64,000 nucleotides of DNA from Aequorivita sp. UBA3180 (GTDB lineage: Bacteria > Bacteroidota > Bacteroidia > Flavobacteriales > Flavobacteriaceae): the NCBI GenBank assembly GCA_002364215.1, contig DEXQ01000011.1, positions 124,001-188,000 of the forward strand. Direction: 5' to 3'. Made by a program: the position numbers and the translations under genes. The notes under the pieces were generated by a model. That model did no database searches, was not told the origin of the DNA, and saw nothing but the letters and a program-made list of their open reading frames with translations. Positions 1-8,020 of this stretch are shown here, one piece after another (the stretch's first letter is position 1; each line of letters opens with the position of its first letter).

Positions 1-755
1 CTTTCGGAAATTCAAAACCTTTTCGTATAAAAGTTCGAAATATCCTAAACGACAATTACCTCTATTTGTATATTAAAAAAGCCGATGCTTCCCGTATTTA
101 CGGCTTGGAACTGGAAGATTTGCTTTCGCCAAATCACATAAACTTTTTAGTGCGAAAAAACACTTTAATTGAAGAACATATTTCGGGTATTCCCGGCGAT
201 GATTTTATAGAAAACCATTTAGAAAATTGCACCCATCGCGATAAAATGGAAATTGCTAAAGAGTTCGTGAAATTTAACGAACGTTGCTTTGTGCGATTAT
301 TGGGCGATATGCGTTCGTATAATTACGTAATGGTTTTAACCCACGATTTTGACCGTATTCAGTACCGAATTCGCGCCATAGATTTTGACCAACAGAGTTA
401 TGAAGGAAATTCAAAAGTTTACAAACCACAATTTTTGAAGGAAAACAACAAGCTGGTGGCAATGACCACCGAACTTTTACAACAAGCATCCATAGACCAA
501 TACATTAATGAAGAAAGATCGCTGTTGGCTAAGCGCGCCACCAGTATGAAAAAACGCTTAAAAGGGCTTATGGCCTGTATGAAGAAAGATAAGATTGCAC
601 CACCCGAAAAAATGAAACAATTAAAAATGGAGCTCTTTGAGTTAACTGGCGATATAAAATTTAAAAAAGCACAAAATATGGGCGAGGTATTACAAAGTGC
701 GCTAGATTTTGTTATTCGGAATTATAAAAGTGAAAACCCATATATACTCTCATAG
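1..755 (+). CDS. conserved protein with kinase-like active-site signature, 5' truncated
   Basis: The frame is open from base 3 and runs off the left edge, so the N-terminus is missing; at least 251 residues are visible. I do not recognise the family by name. Two motifs look like a protein-kinase or HipA-like fold: GDMRSYN at 303-323, where Asp (306) and Asn (321) are five residues apart as in the HRDxxxxN catalytic loop, and AIDFDQQ at 378-395, which resembles the metal-binding DFG/DFD segment. The C-terminal third is Lys/Met-rich and helical. The TTG at 66 is an internal Leu codon, not a start. The kinase relationship is inference from spacing only; the N-terminal glycine loop and lysine are outside the window. 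Confidence 0.6.
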   Translation, partial: FGNSKPFRIKVRNILNDNYLYLYIKKADASRIYGLELEDLLSPNHINFLVRKNTLIEEHISGIPGDDFIENHLENCTHRDKMEIAKEFVKFNERCFVRLLGDMRSYNYVMVLTHDFDRIQYRIRAIDFDQQSYEGNSKVYKPQFLKENNKLVAMTTELLQQASIDQYINEERSLLAKRATSMKKRLKGLMACMKKDKIAPPEKMKQLKMELFELTGDIKFKKAQNMGEVLQSALDFVIRNYKSENPYILS

Positions 756-853
756 TTTTATATTTTTACACTTTTCTTACTCCCCAAAACTTGATTGTCG
801 TAATAGGTTCTATAGTTATTTATTTATTATTCTTTATACAATTGTGCAATTGC

Positions 854-861
854 TAACTTTA
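854..861 (+). promoter_or_regulatory. possible -7 element of pyc
   Basis: TAACTTTA lies 33 bases before the pyc start and differs from the Bacteroidota TANNTTTG -7 consensus only at the last base. A CAATTG-TG-CAATTG repeat (840-853) sits directly upstream. No clear -33 TTG is present at the usual spacing. Confidence 0.3.
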
Positions 862-894
862 ACGCCTTATTTAAAATTTTAAAAAACCGTATCC

Positions 895-3800
895 ATGAAA
901 ATTAAAAAAGTGTTGGTTGCTAATCGTGGCGAAATAGCCATTCGAGTTTTACGCGCTTGTTCAGAAATAAATTTAAAAACAGTTGCCGTTTACACTTACG
1001 AAGACCGCTATTCGCAACATCGTTACAAAGCTGACGAATCTTACCAAATTGGCGAAAACGACCAACCTTTAAAACCGTATTTAGACGGTAATGCCATAAT
1101 TGCATTGGCAAAATCTAAAGGCGTAGATGCCATTCATCCCGGATACGGATTTTTATCCGAAAACTCTGAATTTGCCCGAAATTGCGCAAAAAACGGACTG
1201 GTATTTATAGGGCCAGACCCGAAGGTTATGGACGCTTTGGGCGATAAAATTACCGCCAAAAAAATTGCCGAAAAATGCAATGTTCCCATTATAAAAAGCA
1301 ATACAAAAAAACTTACTTCACTTAAAGTTGCACTTTCTGAAGCAGCTACCATTGGCTACCCATTAATGTTGAAAGCGGCTTCCGGTGGTGGTGGACGCGG
1401 CATGCGTATTGTTAGAAATAACGACGATCTAAAAAATAATTTTGAATCTGCCCGAAGCGAATCGCTTAACGCATTTGGAGACGACACAATGTTTCTCGAA
1501 AAATATGTGGAAGATCCCAAGCATTTAGAAGTGCAAATTGTGGCAGATAACCACGGTACCATTCGCCATTTGTTTGAACGCGATTGCTCTGTACAAAGAA
1601 GGCACCAAAAAGTTATTGAAGTTGCGCCTTCGTATAACGTTTCAAAAAAAGTAAAAGATGCTCTTTATAAATACGCTTTAAAAATTGCAGAAGAGGTAAA
1701 ATACAACAATGTAGGTACCGTAGAATTTTTGGTAGATAAAGACGATAATGTGTTCTTTATCGAGGTAAATCCGCGCATTCAAGTAGAACACACAGTTACC
1801 GAAATGGTAACGGGAATAGACCTTATAAAAACGCAAATTTTTATTGCCGGCGGGTATAAACTTTCAGACAAACAAATTAAAATTTACGATCAGGAATCGC
1901 TTGCAACCTATGGTTTCGCCATGCAATGCCGATTAACTACCGAAGATCCCGAAAACAATTTTACCCCAGATTACGGAACCATTACAACCTACAGAAGTGC
2001 TGGCGGAATGGGAATTCGGCTAGATGCCGGAAGTATTTACCAATCGTACAGCGTTAGTCCGTTTTTTGATTCTATGCTCGTTAAAGTTTCGGCGCACGGC
2101 AGAACGTTAGACGGCGCGGTACGAAAAATGTCGCGTGCTCTACGCGAATTTCGTATTCGCGGAGTAAAAACAAACATTCACTTTCTTCAAAATGTAATAC
2201 ATAGTGAAACGTTTAAGGACGGAAAAGCGACCGTTAATTTTATTGCCAATACTCCTTCACTTTTCGATATAAAATTACCACAGGATCGCACTTCAAAAAT
2301 TGTAAATTATTTAGGTGAAGTAATAGTAAATGGTAATCCGGACGTAAAAACTTTTGATAAAAACAGAATTTTTAGAACACCAAAAATTCCAAAGTTTGAA
2401 GCCGAGAAAGAATTTCCGAAAGGCACAAAAGATCTGCTCACCGAACTGGGACCAGAGAAATTCTGCCTTTGGTTAAAGGAAGATAAAAAAATTCATTATA
2501 CAGATACAACCATCCGCGATGCGCATCAATCCCTGCTCGCAACTCGTATGCGCAGTTACGATATGTTGCAAGTTGCAGAAAGTTTTGCTAAAAACCATCC
2601 CAACACTTTTAGTATTGAAATGTGGGGCGGCGCTACTTTTGATGTCTGCCTTCGGTTTTTAAATGAAAGTCCGTGGACACGATTACGCGAGCTTCGCAAA
2701 TTGATGCCGAATATACTTTTCCAAATGTTACTTCGTGGTTCAAATGGCGTGGGTTATAAAGCCTATCCCGATAATTTAATCGAAAAATTTATTGAAACCT
2801 CCTGGGAAAACGGAATAGACATTTTCAGAATTTTCGACTCGTTAAACTGGGTAAAAGCCATGGAGCCGAGCATAAATTACGTTCGCAATAAAACGGGCGG
2901 CATTGCGCAAGCCGCCATTAGTTATACCGGCGATATTCTCGATCCGAAAGAAACAAAATACACTTTAAAATACTATACCCAACTCGCCAAAGATCTGGAA
3001 AATGCAGGCGCGCATATGATTGCCATTAAAGATATGGCGGGTCTTTTAAAACCGTATGCCGCGGCAGAACTTGTTGCAGCGTTAAAAAACACGGTAAAAA
3101 TTCCGTTGCATTTGCATACGCACGATACTTCCTCCATTCAATCTGCCACCTATTTAAAAGCCATTGAAGCGGGGGTAGATGTAGTAGATGTGGCCTTGGG
3201 CGGGCTTTCGGGACTTACCTCCCAACCCAACTTTAATTCAATAGTTGAAATGATGCGCAACCAACCGTGCGAAAATAAATTCGATATTAATAAATTGAAC
3301 GAATTTTCAAATTATTGGGAAGATGTTCGTGAAAAATATTATCCGTTTGAATCCGGCTTAAAAGCGGGAACTGCTGAGGTTTACCAACATGAAATTCCCG
3401 GGGGGCAGTATTCAAATTTACGTCCACAATCCGAAGCCCTCGGTTTGGGTGATCGCTTTCACGAAGTAAAAAAAATGTACGCGCAGGTAAACGAAATGTT
3501 CGGAAATCTGGTAAAAGTTACGCCAAGCTCAAAAGTAGTGGGCGATATGGCTATTTTTATGGTAACCAATAACCTTACGCCCGAAGATGTAATGCAGCGC
3601 GGCGAAGCCATTTCGTTTCCAGAATCTGTAATTAATTTCTTTAAAGGCGATTTAGGACAACCTTTGGGTGGCTTTCCAAAAGAACTTCAAAAAATAATTC
3701 TGAAGAACAACACCTCTTATACCGATAGGCCCAATGCCCATTTGGAGCCGATAGATTTTGATTCAGAATTTAAAGTATTCAGAAAAAAGTTTCAGCAAGG

Positions 3801-4347
3801 ATTTACCCGACCCATAGAATTTGAAGATTTTCTATCGTATAGTTTATATCCCCGTGTTTTTGAAGATGCCCACGAAAAATATAAAAAATACGGCAATGTG
3901 GCCATTTTAGCTACTGAAAATTTCTTTTATGGAATGAAGCTTCAGGAGGAAGCTATTATAGAATTGGAACCCGGAAAATCTATTATTGTAAAATTGCTTT
4001 CTGTAGGAATTCCCAATGAAGATGGAGTTCGTATTGTATTCTTTTCAGTAAATGGTGAAAACCGTTTTATAGAAATTAAAGACAAATCTATTAAAGTGGA
4101 AAAAGAAGTTCACGTAAAAGTAGATCCGCAAGACAGCAATCAATACGGCGCTCCACTACAAGGAAGTTTGTATAAAATTTTGGTGAAAAAAGGGCAGGAA
4201 ATAAAAAAGAACGATCACCTTTTTATTATTGAAGCCATGAAAATGGAAAGCACAATTACGGCGAACAAGGCTGGAAAAGTAAAATCAATTTCTTTAAAAC
4301 CCGGAACGATGGTAATGAAGGATGATTTGATTGTGACTTTGGAGTAA
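895..4347 (+). CDS. pyc: pyruvate carboxylase, single-chain
   Basis: Biotin-dependent carboxylation of pyruvate to oxaloacetate, the main anaplerotic step feeding the TCA cycle. The 1150 residues match the usual length of the single-chain enzyme. Domains in order are: biotin carboxylase (about 1-450, with the ATP-grasp glycine loop ASGGGGRGM and the EVNPRIQVEHT motif), carboxyltransferase (about 530-800, with TIRDAHQSLLATRMR and the metal-binding HLHTHD), the allosteric/linker region, and a C-terminal biotin carrier domain. EAMKMES places the biotinyl lysine at residue 1116. The start is ATG at 895, followed by the typical MKIKKVLVANRGEIA opening. The gene stands alone between a truncated unrelated gene and the rplM leader. 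All expected active-site motifs are present. Confidence 0.97.
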   Translation: MKIKKVLVANRGEIAIRVLRACSEINLKTVAVYTYEDRYSQHRYKADESYQIGENDQPLKPYLDGNAIIALAKSKGVDAIHPGYGFLSENSEFARNCAKNGLVFIGPDPKVMDALGDKITAKKIAEKCNVPIIKSNTKKLTSLKVALSEAATIGYPLMLKAASGGGGRGMRIVRNNDDLKNNFESARSESLNAFGDDTMFLEKYVEDPKHLEVQIVADNHGTIRHLFERDCSVQRRHQKVIEVAPSYNVSKKVKDALYKYALKIAEEVKYNNVGTVEFLVDKDDNVFFIEVNPRIQVEHTVTEMVTGIDLIKTQIFIAGGYKLSDKQIKIYDQESLATYGFAMQCRLTTEDPENNFTPDYGTITTYRSAGGMGIRLDAGSIYQSYSVSPFFDSMLVKVSAHGRTLDGAVRKMSRALREFRIRGVKTNIHFLQNVIHSETFKDGKATVNFIANTPSLFDIKLPQDRTSKIVNYLGEVIVNGNPDVKTFDKNRIFRTPKIPKFEAEKEFPKGTKDLLTELGPEKFCLWLKEDKKIHYTDTTIRDAHQSLLATRMRSYDMLQVAESFAKNHPNTFSIEMWGGATFDVCLRFLNESPWTRLRELRKLMPNILFQMLLRGSNGVGYKAYPDNLIEKFIETSWENGIDIFRIFDSLNWVKAMEPSINYVRNKTGGIAQAAISYTGDILDPKETKYTLKYYTQLAKDLENAGAHMIAIKDMAGLLKPYAAAELVAALKNTVKIPLHLHTHDTSSIQSATYLKAIEAGVDVVDVALGGLSGLTSQPNFNSIVEMMRNQPCENKFDINKLNEFSNYWEDVREKYYPFESGLKAGTAEVYQHEIPGGQYSNLRPQSEALGLGDRFHEVKKMYAQVNEMFGNLVKVTPSSKVVGDMAIFMVTNNLTPEDVMQRGEAISFPESVINFFKGDLGQPLGGFPKELQKIILKNNTSYTDRPNAHLEPIDFDSEFKVFRKKFQQGFTRPIEFEDFLSYSLYPRVFEDAHEKYKKYGNVAILATENFFYGMKLQEEAIIELEPGKSIIVKLLSVGIPNEDGVRIVFFSVNGENRFIEIKDKSIKVEKEVHVKVDPQDSNQYGAPLQGSLYKILVKKGQEIKKNDHLFIIEAMKMESTITANKAGKVKSISLKPGTMVMKDDLIVTLE

Positions 4348-4350
4348 GAG

Positions 4351-4458
4351 GGAAATTGAAATTGAAATCGAAATCGAAACTGAAATCGAAATCGACTCAT
4401 CACCTTTTAGCTCCAAATTCATAACTCTGCATTCATTATTCTGTATTCATAATTCTTT
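4351..4458. repeat. short satellite repeats after pyc
   Basis: Two different simple repeats follow the pyc stop. At 4352-4394 there are about seven copies of a hexamer close to GAAATC or GAAATT. At 4417-4458 there are three 14-base units, each beginning ATTCAT (4417, 4431 and 4445). Neither is coding. Similar short direct repeats occur at other gene ends in this window, for example at 8780 and 16917. Confidence 0.7.
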
Positions 4459-4538
4459 TTTTTATTAGTCATATGTCTTTTGTCTTTTAGCACAGCGGTC
4501 TTGAGTCATTTTTCAAAAGAAAATTTAATTGTCATCCC

Positions 4539-4568
4539 TTGCTTTTCAAATAAATAACACTACATTTG
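4539..4568 (+). promoter_or_regulatory. rplM-rpsI promoter, -33 TTG and -7 TACATTTG
   Basis: TTG at 4539-4541 and TACATTTG at 4561-4568 are 19 bases apart, which fits the Bacteroidota consensus TTG-N19-TANNTTTG. Transcription would start near 4573 and leave a leader of about 70 bases before rplM, unusually long compared with other promoters in this window. Confidence 0.6.
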
Positions 4569-4605
4569 CACCCCTCTTAGACAAAATACGTTTTGTTTTA
4601 GGGTG
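4569..4605 (+). promoter_or_regulatory. structured leader hairpin upstream of rplM
   Basis: CACCC (4569-4573) can pair with GGGTG (4601-4605), and an inner stem forms between ACAAAA (4581-4586) and TTTTGT (4591-4596) around the tetraloop TACG. The structure begins where the transcript should start and ends 37 bases before rplM. Autoregulatory leaders before ribosomal-protein operons are well known. Whether this is one of the described L13 leader classes cannot be settled by reading. Confidence 0.45.
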
Positions 4606-4642
4606 AGAAAACAATGATTTATTAACAATTGACAAAGACTAA

Positions 4643-5098
4643 ATGGATACATTAAGTTACAAAACAGTATCTGCCAATAAGGCAACCGTTGTAAAGGAAT
4701 GGTTACTGGTAGATGCGGACGGGCAAGCATTGGGTCGTCTTGCAAGCGAAGTTGCTAAATTACTTCGCGGTAAGCACAAACCAAGTTTCACCCCACACGT
4801 AGATTGCGGTGACAACGTAATTATTATTAACGCTGGTAAAATTAACCTTACTGGTAACAAATGGGCCGATAAAACCTACATTCGCCACACAGGTTATCCT
4901 GGTGGGCAGCGTAGTCTTACCGCTACAGAAATGTACAAGAAAGACCCTGCAAGGCTTGTTGAAAAAGCAGTAAAAGGAATGCTTCCTAAAAACAAACTGG
5001 GCGCAGATATCTTCAGAAACTTAAAAGTTTATGCAGATGCAAACCACGGACAAGAGGCACAAAAACCTAGAGCTATTAACTTTAACGACAACAAGTAA
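4643..5098 (+). CDS. rplM: 50S ribosomal protein L13
   Basis: Large-subunit protein that binds 23S rRNA early in assembly. The 151 residues include the L13 signatures WLLVDADGQALGRLASEVA near the N-terminus and YIRHTGYPGG and GMLPKNKLG further on. The start ATG at 4643 gives MDTLSYKTVSANKA, the common flavobacterial N-terminus. The stop codon TAA shares its last A with the ATG of rpsI, so the two genes overlap by one base and are translationally coupled. This rplM-rpsI pairing is universal among bacteria. Confidence 0.98.
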   Translation: MDTLSYKTVSANKATVVKEWLLVDADGQALGRLASEVAKLLRGKHKPSFTPHVDCGDNVIIINAGKINLTGNKWADKTYIRHTGYPGGQRSLTATEMYKKDPARLVEKAVKGMLPKNKLGADIFRNLKVYADANHGQEAQKPRAINFNDNK

Positions 5099-5484
5099 TG
5101 GAGACAATTCACAAAATAGGTAGAAGAAAAACCGCTGTTGCACGTGTTTACCTTAAAGAAGGTAAAGGAAACATTAGCATCAACAAGCGTGAGTTGGAAA
5201 ACTATTTTCCAACTGGAACACTTCAATATAAAGTAAAACAACCTTTGACACTTACAGATAACGAAAAGACTTTCGATATTTCAGTAAATGTATTTGGAGG
5301 TGGAATCACAGGACAGGCAGAAGCCATTCGTCTTGCAATTTCCCGCGCTATGTGCGAGCTTAACGATGAAAATCGCGGCATCCTTAAACCAGAAGGTTTG
5401 CTTACAAGAGACCCAAGAATGGTAGAGCGCAAGAAATTTGGACAGAAGAAAGCGCGTAAGAAATTCCAGTTCTCTAAACGTTAA
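5098..5484 (+). CDS. rpsI: 30S ribosomal protein S9
   Basis: Small-subunit protein whose C-terminal tail reaches the P-site tRNA. The protein has 128 residues, starts METIHKIGRRKTAVARVYL, has the GGGITGQAEAIRLAISRA segment, and ends with the basic tail KKFGQKKARKKFQFSKR typical of S9. It begins inside the rplM stop codon. A 10-bp perfect hairpin (5499-5526) follows 14 bases after the stop and separates this pair from rpsB. Confidence 0.98.
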   Translation: METIHKIGRRKTAVARVYLKEGKGNISINKRELENYFPTGTLQYKVKQPLTLTDNEKTFDISVNVFGGGITGQAEAIRLAISRAMCELNDENRGILKPEGLLTRDPRMVERKKFGQKKARKKFQFSKR

Positions 5485-5498
5485 TATTACTCAACTAG

Positions 5499-5526
5499 AT
5501 TGGGTATCTCTTTGGGGATACCCAAT
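5499..5526 (+). terminator. hairpin after rpsI
   Basis: ATTGGGTATC (5499-5508) pairs perfectly with GATACCCAAT (5517-5526) around an 8-base loop. No T tract follows, so it may be an RNA-processing or stabilising hairpin rather than a classical intrinsic terminator. Confidence 0.45.
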
Positions 5527-5564
5527 TAAAGTTGAAAAGTTCATATTCATTATTAATTAAAAAA

Positions 5565-5661
5565 GCTGTTATCCGTCTTTGGCGGAGTTAGTTTAGCATC
5601 TAAACCAAATTCATTTTTAGAAGCGGTTGCTATCCTTTCACAGAACGTAAACTAAAACAAA
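5565..5661 (+). promoter_or_regulatory. probable structured 5' leader of rpsB
   Basis: The bases before rpsB hold a perfect small hairpin, GTTTAG-CAT-CTAAAC (5591-5605), preceded by the CCG/CGG pair around TCTTTGG (5570-5584). This stretch is more GC-rich than other spacers in the window. S2 leaders are autoregulatory in some bacteria. A regulatory role here is inference, and no convincing -7 element was found. Confidence 0.3.
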
Positions 5662-6546
5662 ATGGCAAAAAAAGTAGAAGTAAAAGACTTACTTGAAGCT
5701 GGTGTGCACTTTGGCCACCTAACCCGCAAATGGAACCCAAACATGGCCCCGTATATCTATATGGAGCGCAACGGGATCCACATTATCAACCTTTACAAGA
5801 CCGCTGCAAAAATCCAGGAGGCCAATGAGGCCCTAAAGAAAATTGCGGCCAGTGGACGCAAAATCCTTTTTGTAGCTACCAAAAAACAAGCAAAAGACAT
5901 TGTTGCTGAAAAAGCAAAGAACGCAAACATGCCTTACATCACTGAAAGATGGCCTGGCGGTATGCTTACCAACTTTGTAACTATCCGTAAAGCCGTTAAG
6001 AAAATGGCTTCTATTGATAGAATGAAGCAGGACGGAACTTTCAACACCCTTTCAAAGAAAGAGCGTTTGGCTGTAGATCGTCTTCGTGCTAAATTGGAAA
6101 AGAACTTAGGTTCCATTTCTGATATGAGCCGTCTTCCCGCAGCACTTTTTGTGGTTGACACAACCCGTGAGCACATTGCGGTTGCAGAAGCTATGAAATT
6201 GAACATCCCGATCTTCGCAATGGTTGATACCAACAGTGACCCACGCGTTATTGATTACGTAATCCCATCTAATGATGATGCTTCAAAATCTATCGAAAGC
6301 ATTATGAGTTTTGTTTCTGAAGCTATTATTGAAGGGCTTTCTGAAAGAAAAGCTGGTAGTGATGACGATAGCGATGATGAAGAAGGAATGGCAAAAAAAG
6401 CCAAAGCTCCCAAAAAGGAGAAAGAAGCTAAAAAAGTAAAAGCCGAAGTTCCTTCAACTGACGAAGAAGACGTAGAAGATATGAAAGAGGCAAAGCAGCC
6501 TGTGCGTCAAAAATCAAAGAAAGAAGTTCTTAACGAAGAAGAATAA
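5662..6546 (+). CDS. rpsB: 30S ribosomal protein S2 with long charged C-terminal tail
   Basis: Late-assembling small-subunit protein at the 30S neck. The core (about residues 1-230) has the S2 signatures DLLEAGVHFGHLTRKWNP, TERWPGGMLTNF and the IPIFAMVDTNSDP segment. Residues from about 230 to 294 form a Lys/Glu/Asp-rich low-complexity tail, longer than in E. coli S2 (241 residues) but common in Bacteroidota. The start ATG at 5662 is followed by AKKVEVKDLLEAG. tsf follows in the usual rpsB-tsf order, but an intrinsic-terminator-like hairpin lies between them. Confidence 0.97.
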   Translation: MAKKVEVKDLLEAGVHFGHLTRKWNPNMAPYIYMERNGIHIINLYKTAAKIQEANEALKKIAASGRKILFVATKKQAKDIVAEKAKNANMPYITERWPGGMLTNFVTIRKAVKKMASIDRMKQDGTFNTLSKKERLAVDRLRAKLEKNLGSISDMSRLPAALFVVDTTREHIAVAEAMKLNIPIFAMVDTNSDPRVIDYVIPSNDDASKSIESIMSFVSEAIIEGLSERKAGSDDDSDDEEGMAKKAKAPKKEKEAKKVKAEVPSTDEEDVEDMKEAKQPVRQKSKKEVLNEEE

Positions 6547-6565
6547 TAACTTTATCTTAAAATCT

Positions 6566-6617
6566 AAAAGTCGTTTGGTTCTTTTCTTTGCTGAAATAAA
6601 ATTGAACGACTTTTTTT
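6566..6617 (+). terminator. terminator-like hairpin between rpsB and tsf
   Basis: AAAAGTCGTT (6566-6575) pairs with AACGACTTTT (6605-6614) and is followed by a T run ending at 6617. The stem encloses a 29-base loop. It probably attenuates read-through so that tsf is made at a different level from rpsB. Confidence 0.6.
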
Positions 6618-6643
6618 AATATTAAACTTAAAAATTTATAAAA

Positions 6644-7609
6644 ATGGCAAACATAACAGCCGCAGAAGTAAATAAACTAAGACAAGCCACCGGCGCCGGA
6701 ATGATGGACTGTAAAAAGGCATTGGTCGAGGCAGACGGAAATATGGAAGAAGCAATATCTATCCTTAGAAAAAAAGGACAGAAAATTGCAGAAAAAAGAG
6801 CAGACCGCGACTCTAGCGAAGGTGTTGCTACTGCAAAAGTAAATAGCGACAACACCAAAGGTGTGGCTATTTCCTTGAATTGTGAAACCGACTTTGTTGC
6901 CAAAAACGATTCTTTCGTTGAAATGGCAAACAAAATGGCCGAGATTGCACTTAACACATCCTCAAAAGAGGAGTTTTTGGCTGCAGATTTTGGCGGAATG
7001 ACCGTTGCTGAAAAGTTGACTGAGCAAACTGGTGTTATAGGTGAGAAGATAGAAATAGGCGGTTACGAAATTTTGGAAGCTCCATTTGTAGGTTCGTACG
7101 TTCACGTAAACAAGATTGCTGCTTTAACTGGTCTTTCAAAAGCCGTTGATAATGCTGAGGAATTGACAAAAGATGTTTCTATGCAAGTGGCTTCTATGGG
7201 TGCTACTACCCTTTCTTACAAAGACTTTGATCCTGCTTTTGTAGAATCTGAAACTGAAGCGCGTATTGCAGCTATCGAGAAAGACAATATTGAGTTGGGC
7301 CGTTTGGGCAAAACGCTTAAGAACGTTCCTAAGTACATTTCAAGAGCGCAATTGACTCCTGAAGTTTTGGCACAGGCCGAAGCTGATGCAAAAGCTGAAT
7401 TGAAAGCTGAAGGCAAGCCAGAGCAAATCTGGGACAAAATCCTTCCGGGGAAATTGGAGCGCTTCATCAGCGATAACACTACTCTTGACCACGAAAAAGC
7501 ATTACTTGACCAAAACTTTATTAAAGACGACAAAAAAAGCGTTGCAGATTACGTAAAATCGTACGGTGATGTTGAGGTTGTTGGCTTTAGAAGAGTTTCT
7601 TTGGCGTAA
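6644..7609 (+). CDS. tsf: translation elongation factor Ts
   Basis: Guanine-nucleotide exchange factor that recycles EF-Tu. Of the 321 residues, the N-terminal UBA-like domain reads TAAEVNKLRQATGAGMMDCK, followed by the core signature SLNCETDFVAKND at about residues 77-89. The rest is the two-subdomain core. The length is longer than E. coli EF-Ts (283 residues), as is typical in this phylum. The gene ends just before a strong terminator, so it closes the ribosomal block. The start is ATG at 6644, preceded by an A-rich tract and no Shine-Dalgarno sequence. Confidence 0.97.
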   Translation: MANITAAEVNKLRQATGAGMMDCKKALVEADGNMEEAISILRKKGQKIAEKRADRDSSEGVATAKVNSDNTKGVAISLNCETDFVAKNDSFVEMANKMAEIALNTSSKEEFLAADFGGMTVAEKLTEQTGVIGEKIEIGGYEILEAPFVGSYVHVNKIAALTGLSKAVDNAEELTKDVSMQVASMGATTLSYKDFDPAFVESETEARIAAIEKDNIELGRLGKTLKNVPKYISRAQLTPEVLAQAEADAKAELKAEGKPEQIWDKILPGKLERFISDNTTLDHEKALLDQNFIKDDKKSVADYVKSYGDVEVVGFRRVSLA

Positions 7610-7632
7610 GCTTTTAAGTATATCTTATAATT

Positions 7633-7668
7633 AAAAAGAGGCTGATTTATTTCAGCCTCTTTTTTTGT
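7633..7668 (+). terminator. intrinsic terminator of tsf
   Basis: AAAAAGAGGCTGA (7633-7645) pairs with TCAGCCTCTTTTT around a short TTTATT loop, followed by a T run. It is a strong rho-independent terminator. Confidence 0.85.
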
Positions 7669-7708
7669 TTGCGCACCACGCATACACGAATTGTACTTTT
7701 TATTATAG

Positions 7709-7960
7709 TTGAAAGCGGAAGGTAATAGTATAAGTGCGGACGCAAGAAGTGTTAAAGCCAACGCTAGAATTGTTAAAGCGGAAACAAGAATTGTTAAAGC
7801 CAATGTGAGAAGTGTTAAAGCGGAGGCTAAAATATATAAGGCGGTCGCAAGATTTGTTAATGCGCCCGCCATTATATAAAAAGCGGAGGGCAGATTTGTT
7901 AAAGCGGAAGCAAAATGTATAAAAGTTGCAACTAGAATATAAAAAGTTGATGCGCTATTT
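7709..7960. repeat. 12-copy degenerate 21-bp tandem array
   Basis: Twelve consecutive 21-base units fill most of the 411-base gene-free stretch between tsf and the next gene. The consensus is close to GTTAAAGCGGAAGCAAGAAT plus a final T; units start at 7709, 7730, 7751 and every 21 bases to 7940. On the plus strand each unit encodes a heptad near VKAEARI, open for eight units and then broken by TAA at 7877 and 7940. No start codon precedes it in that frame. The minus strand is open through units 1-7 and encodes hydrophobic ALTILAS-like heptads, but that frame runs into the tsf terminator and tsf itself. I read it as a decayed coding repeat or a non-coding satellite. Confidence 0.85.
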
Positions 7961-8020
7961 ATGAAAATCCTGCTTTCTGTTTAGACTGTAAACCCTATTA
8001 TTAACTGAATGGGCGGAGGT

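Noticed and set aside
4350..4458. CRISPR-like direct repeats after pyc
   Set aside because: Units are 6 and 14 bases without unique spacers, so they are simple satellites.
7549..7872. 107-residue minus-strand frame with Leu-rich heptads
   Set aside because: It reads through the 21-bp array, the tsf terminator and the end of tsf; its repeats are the complement of the plus-strand units, and no start or promoter supports it.
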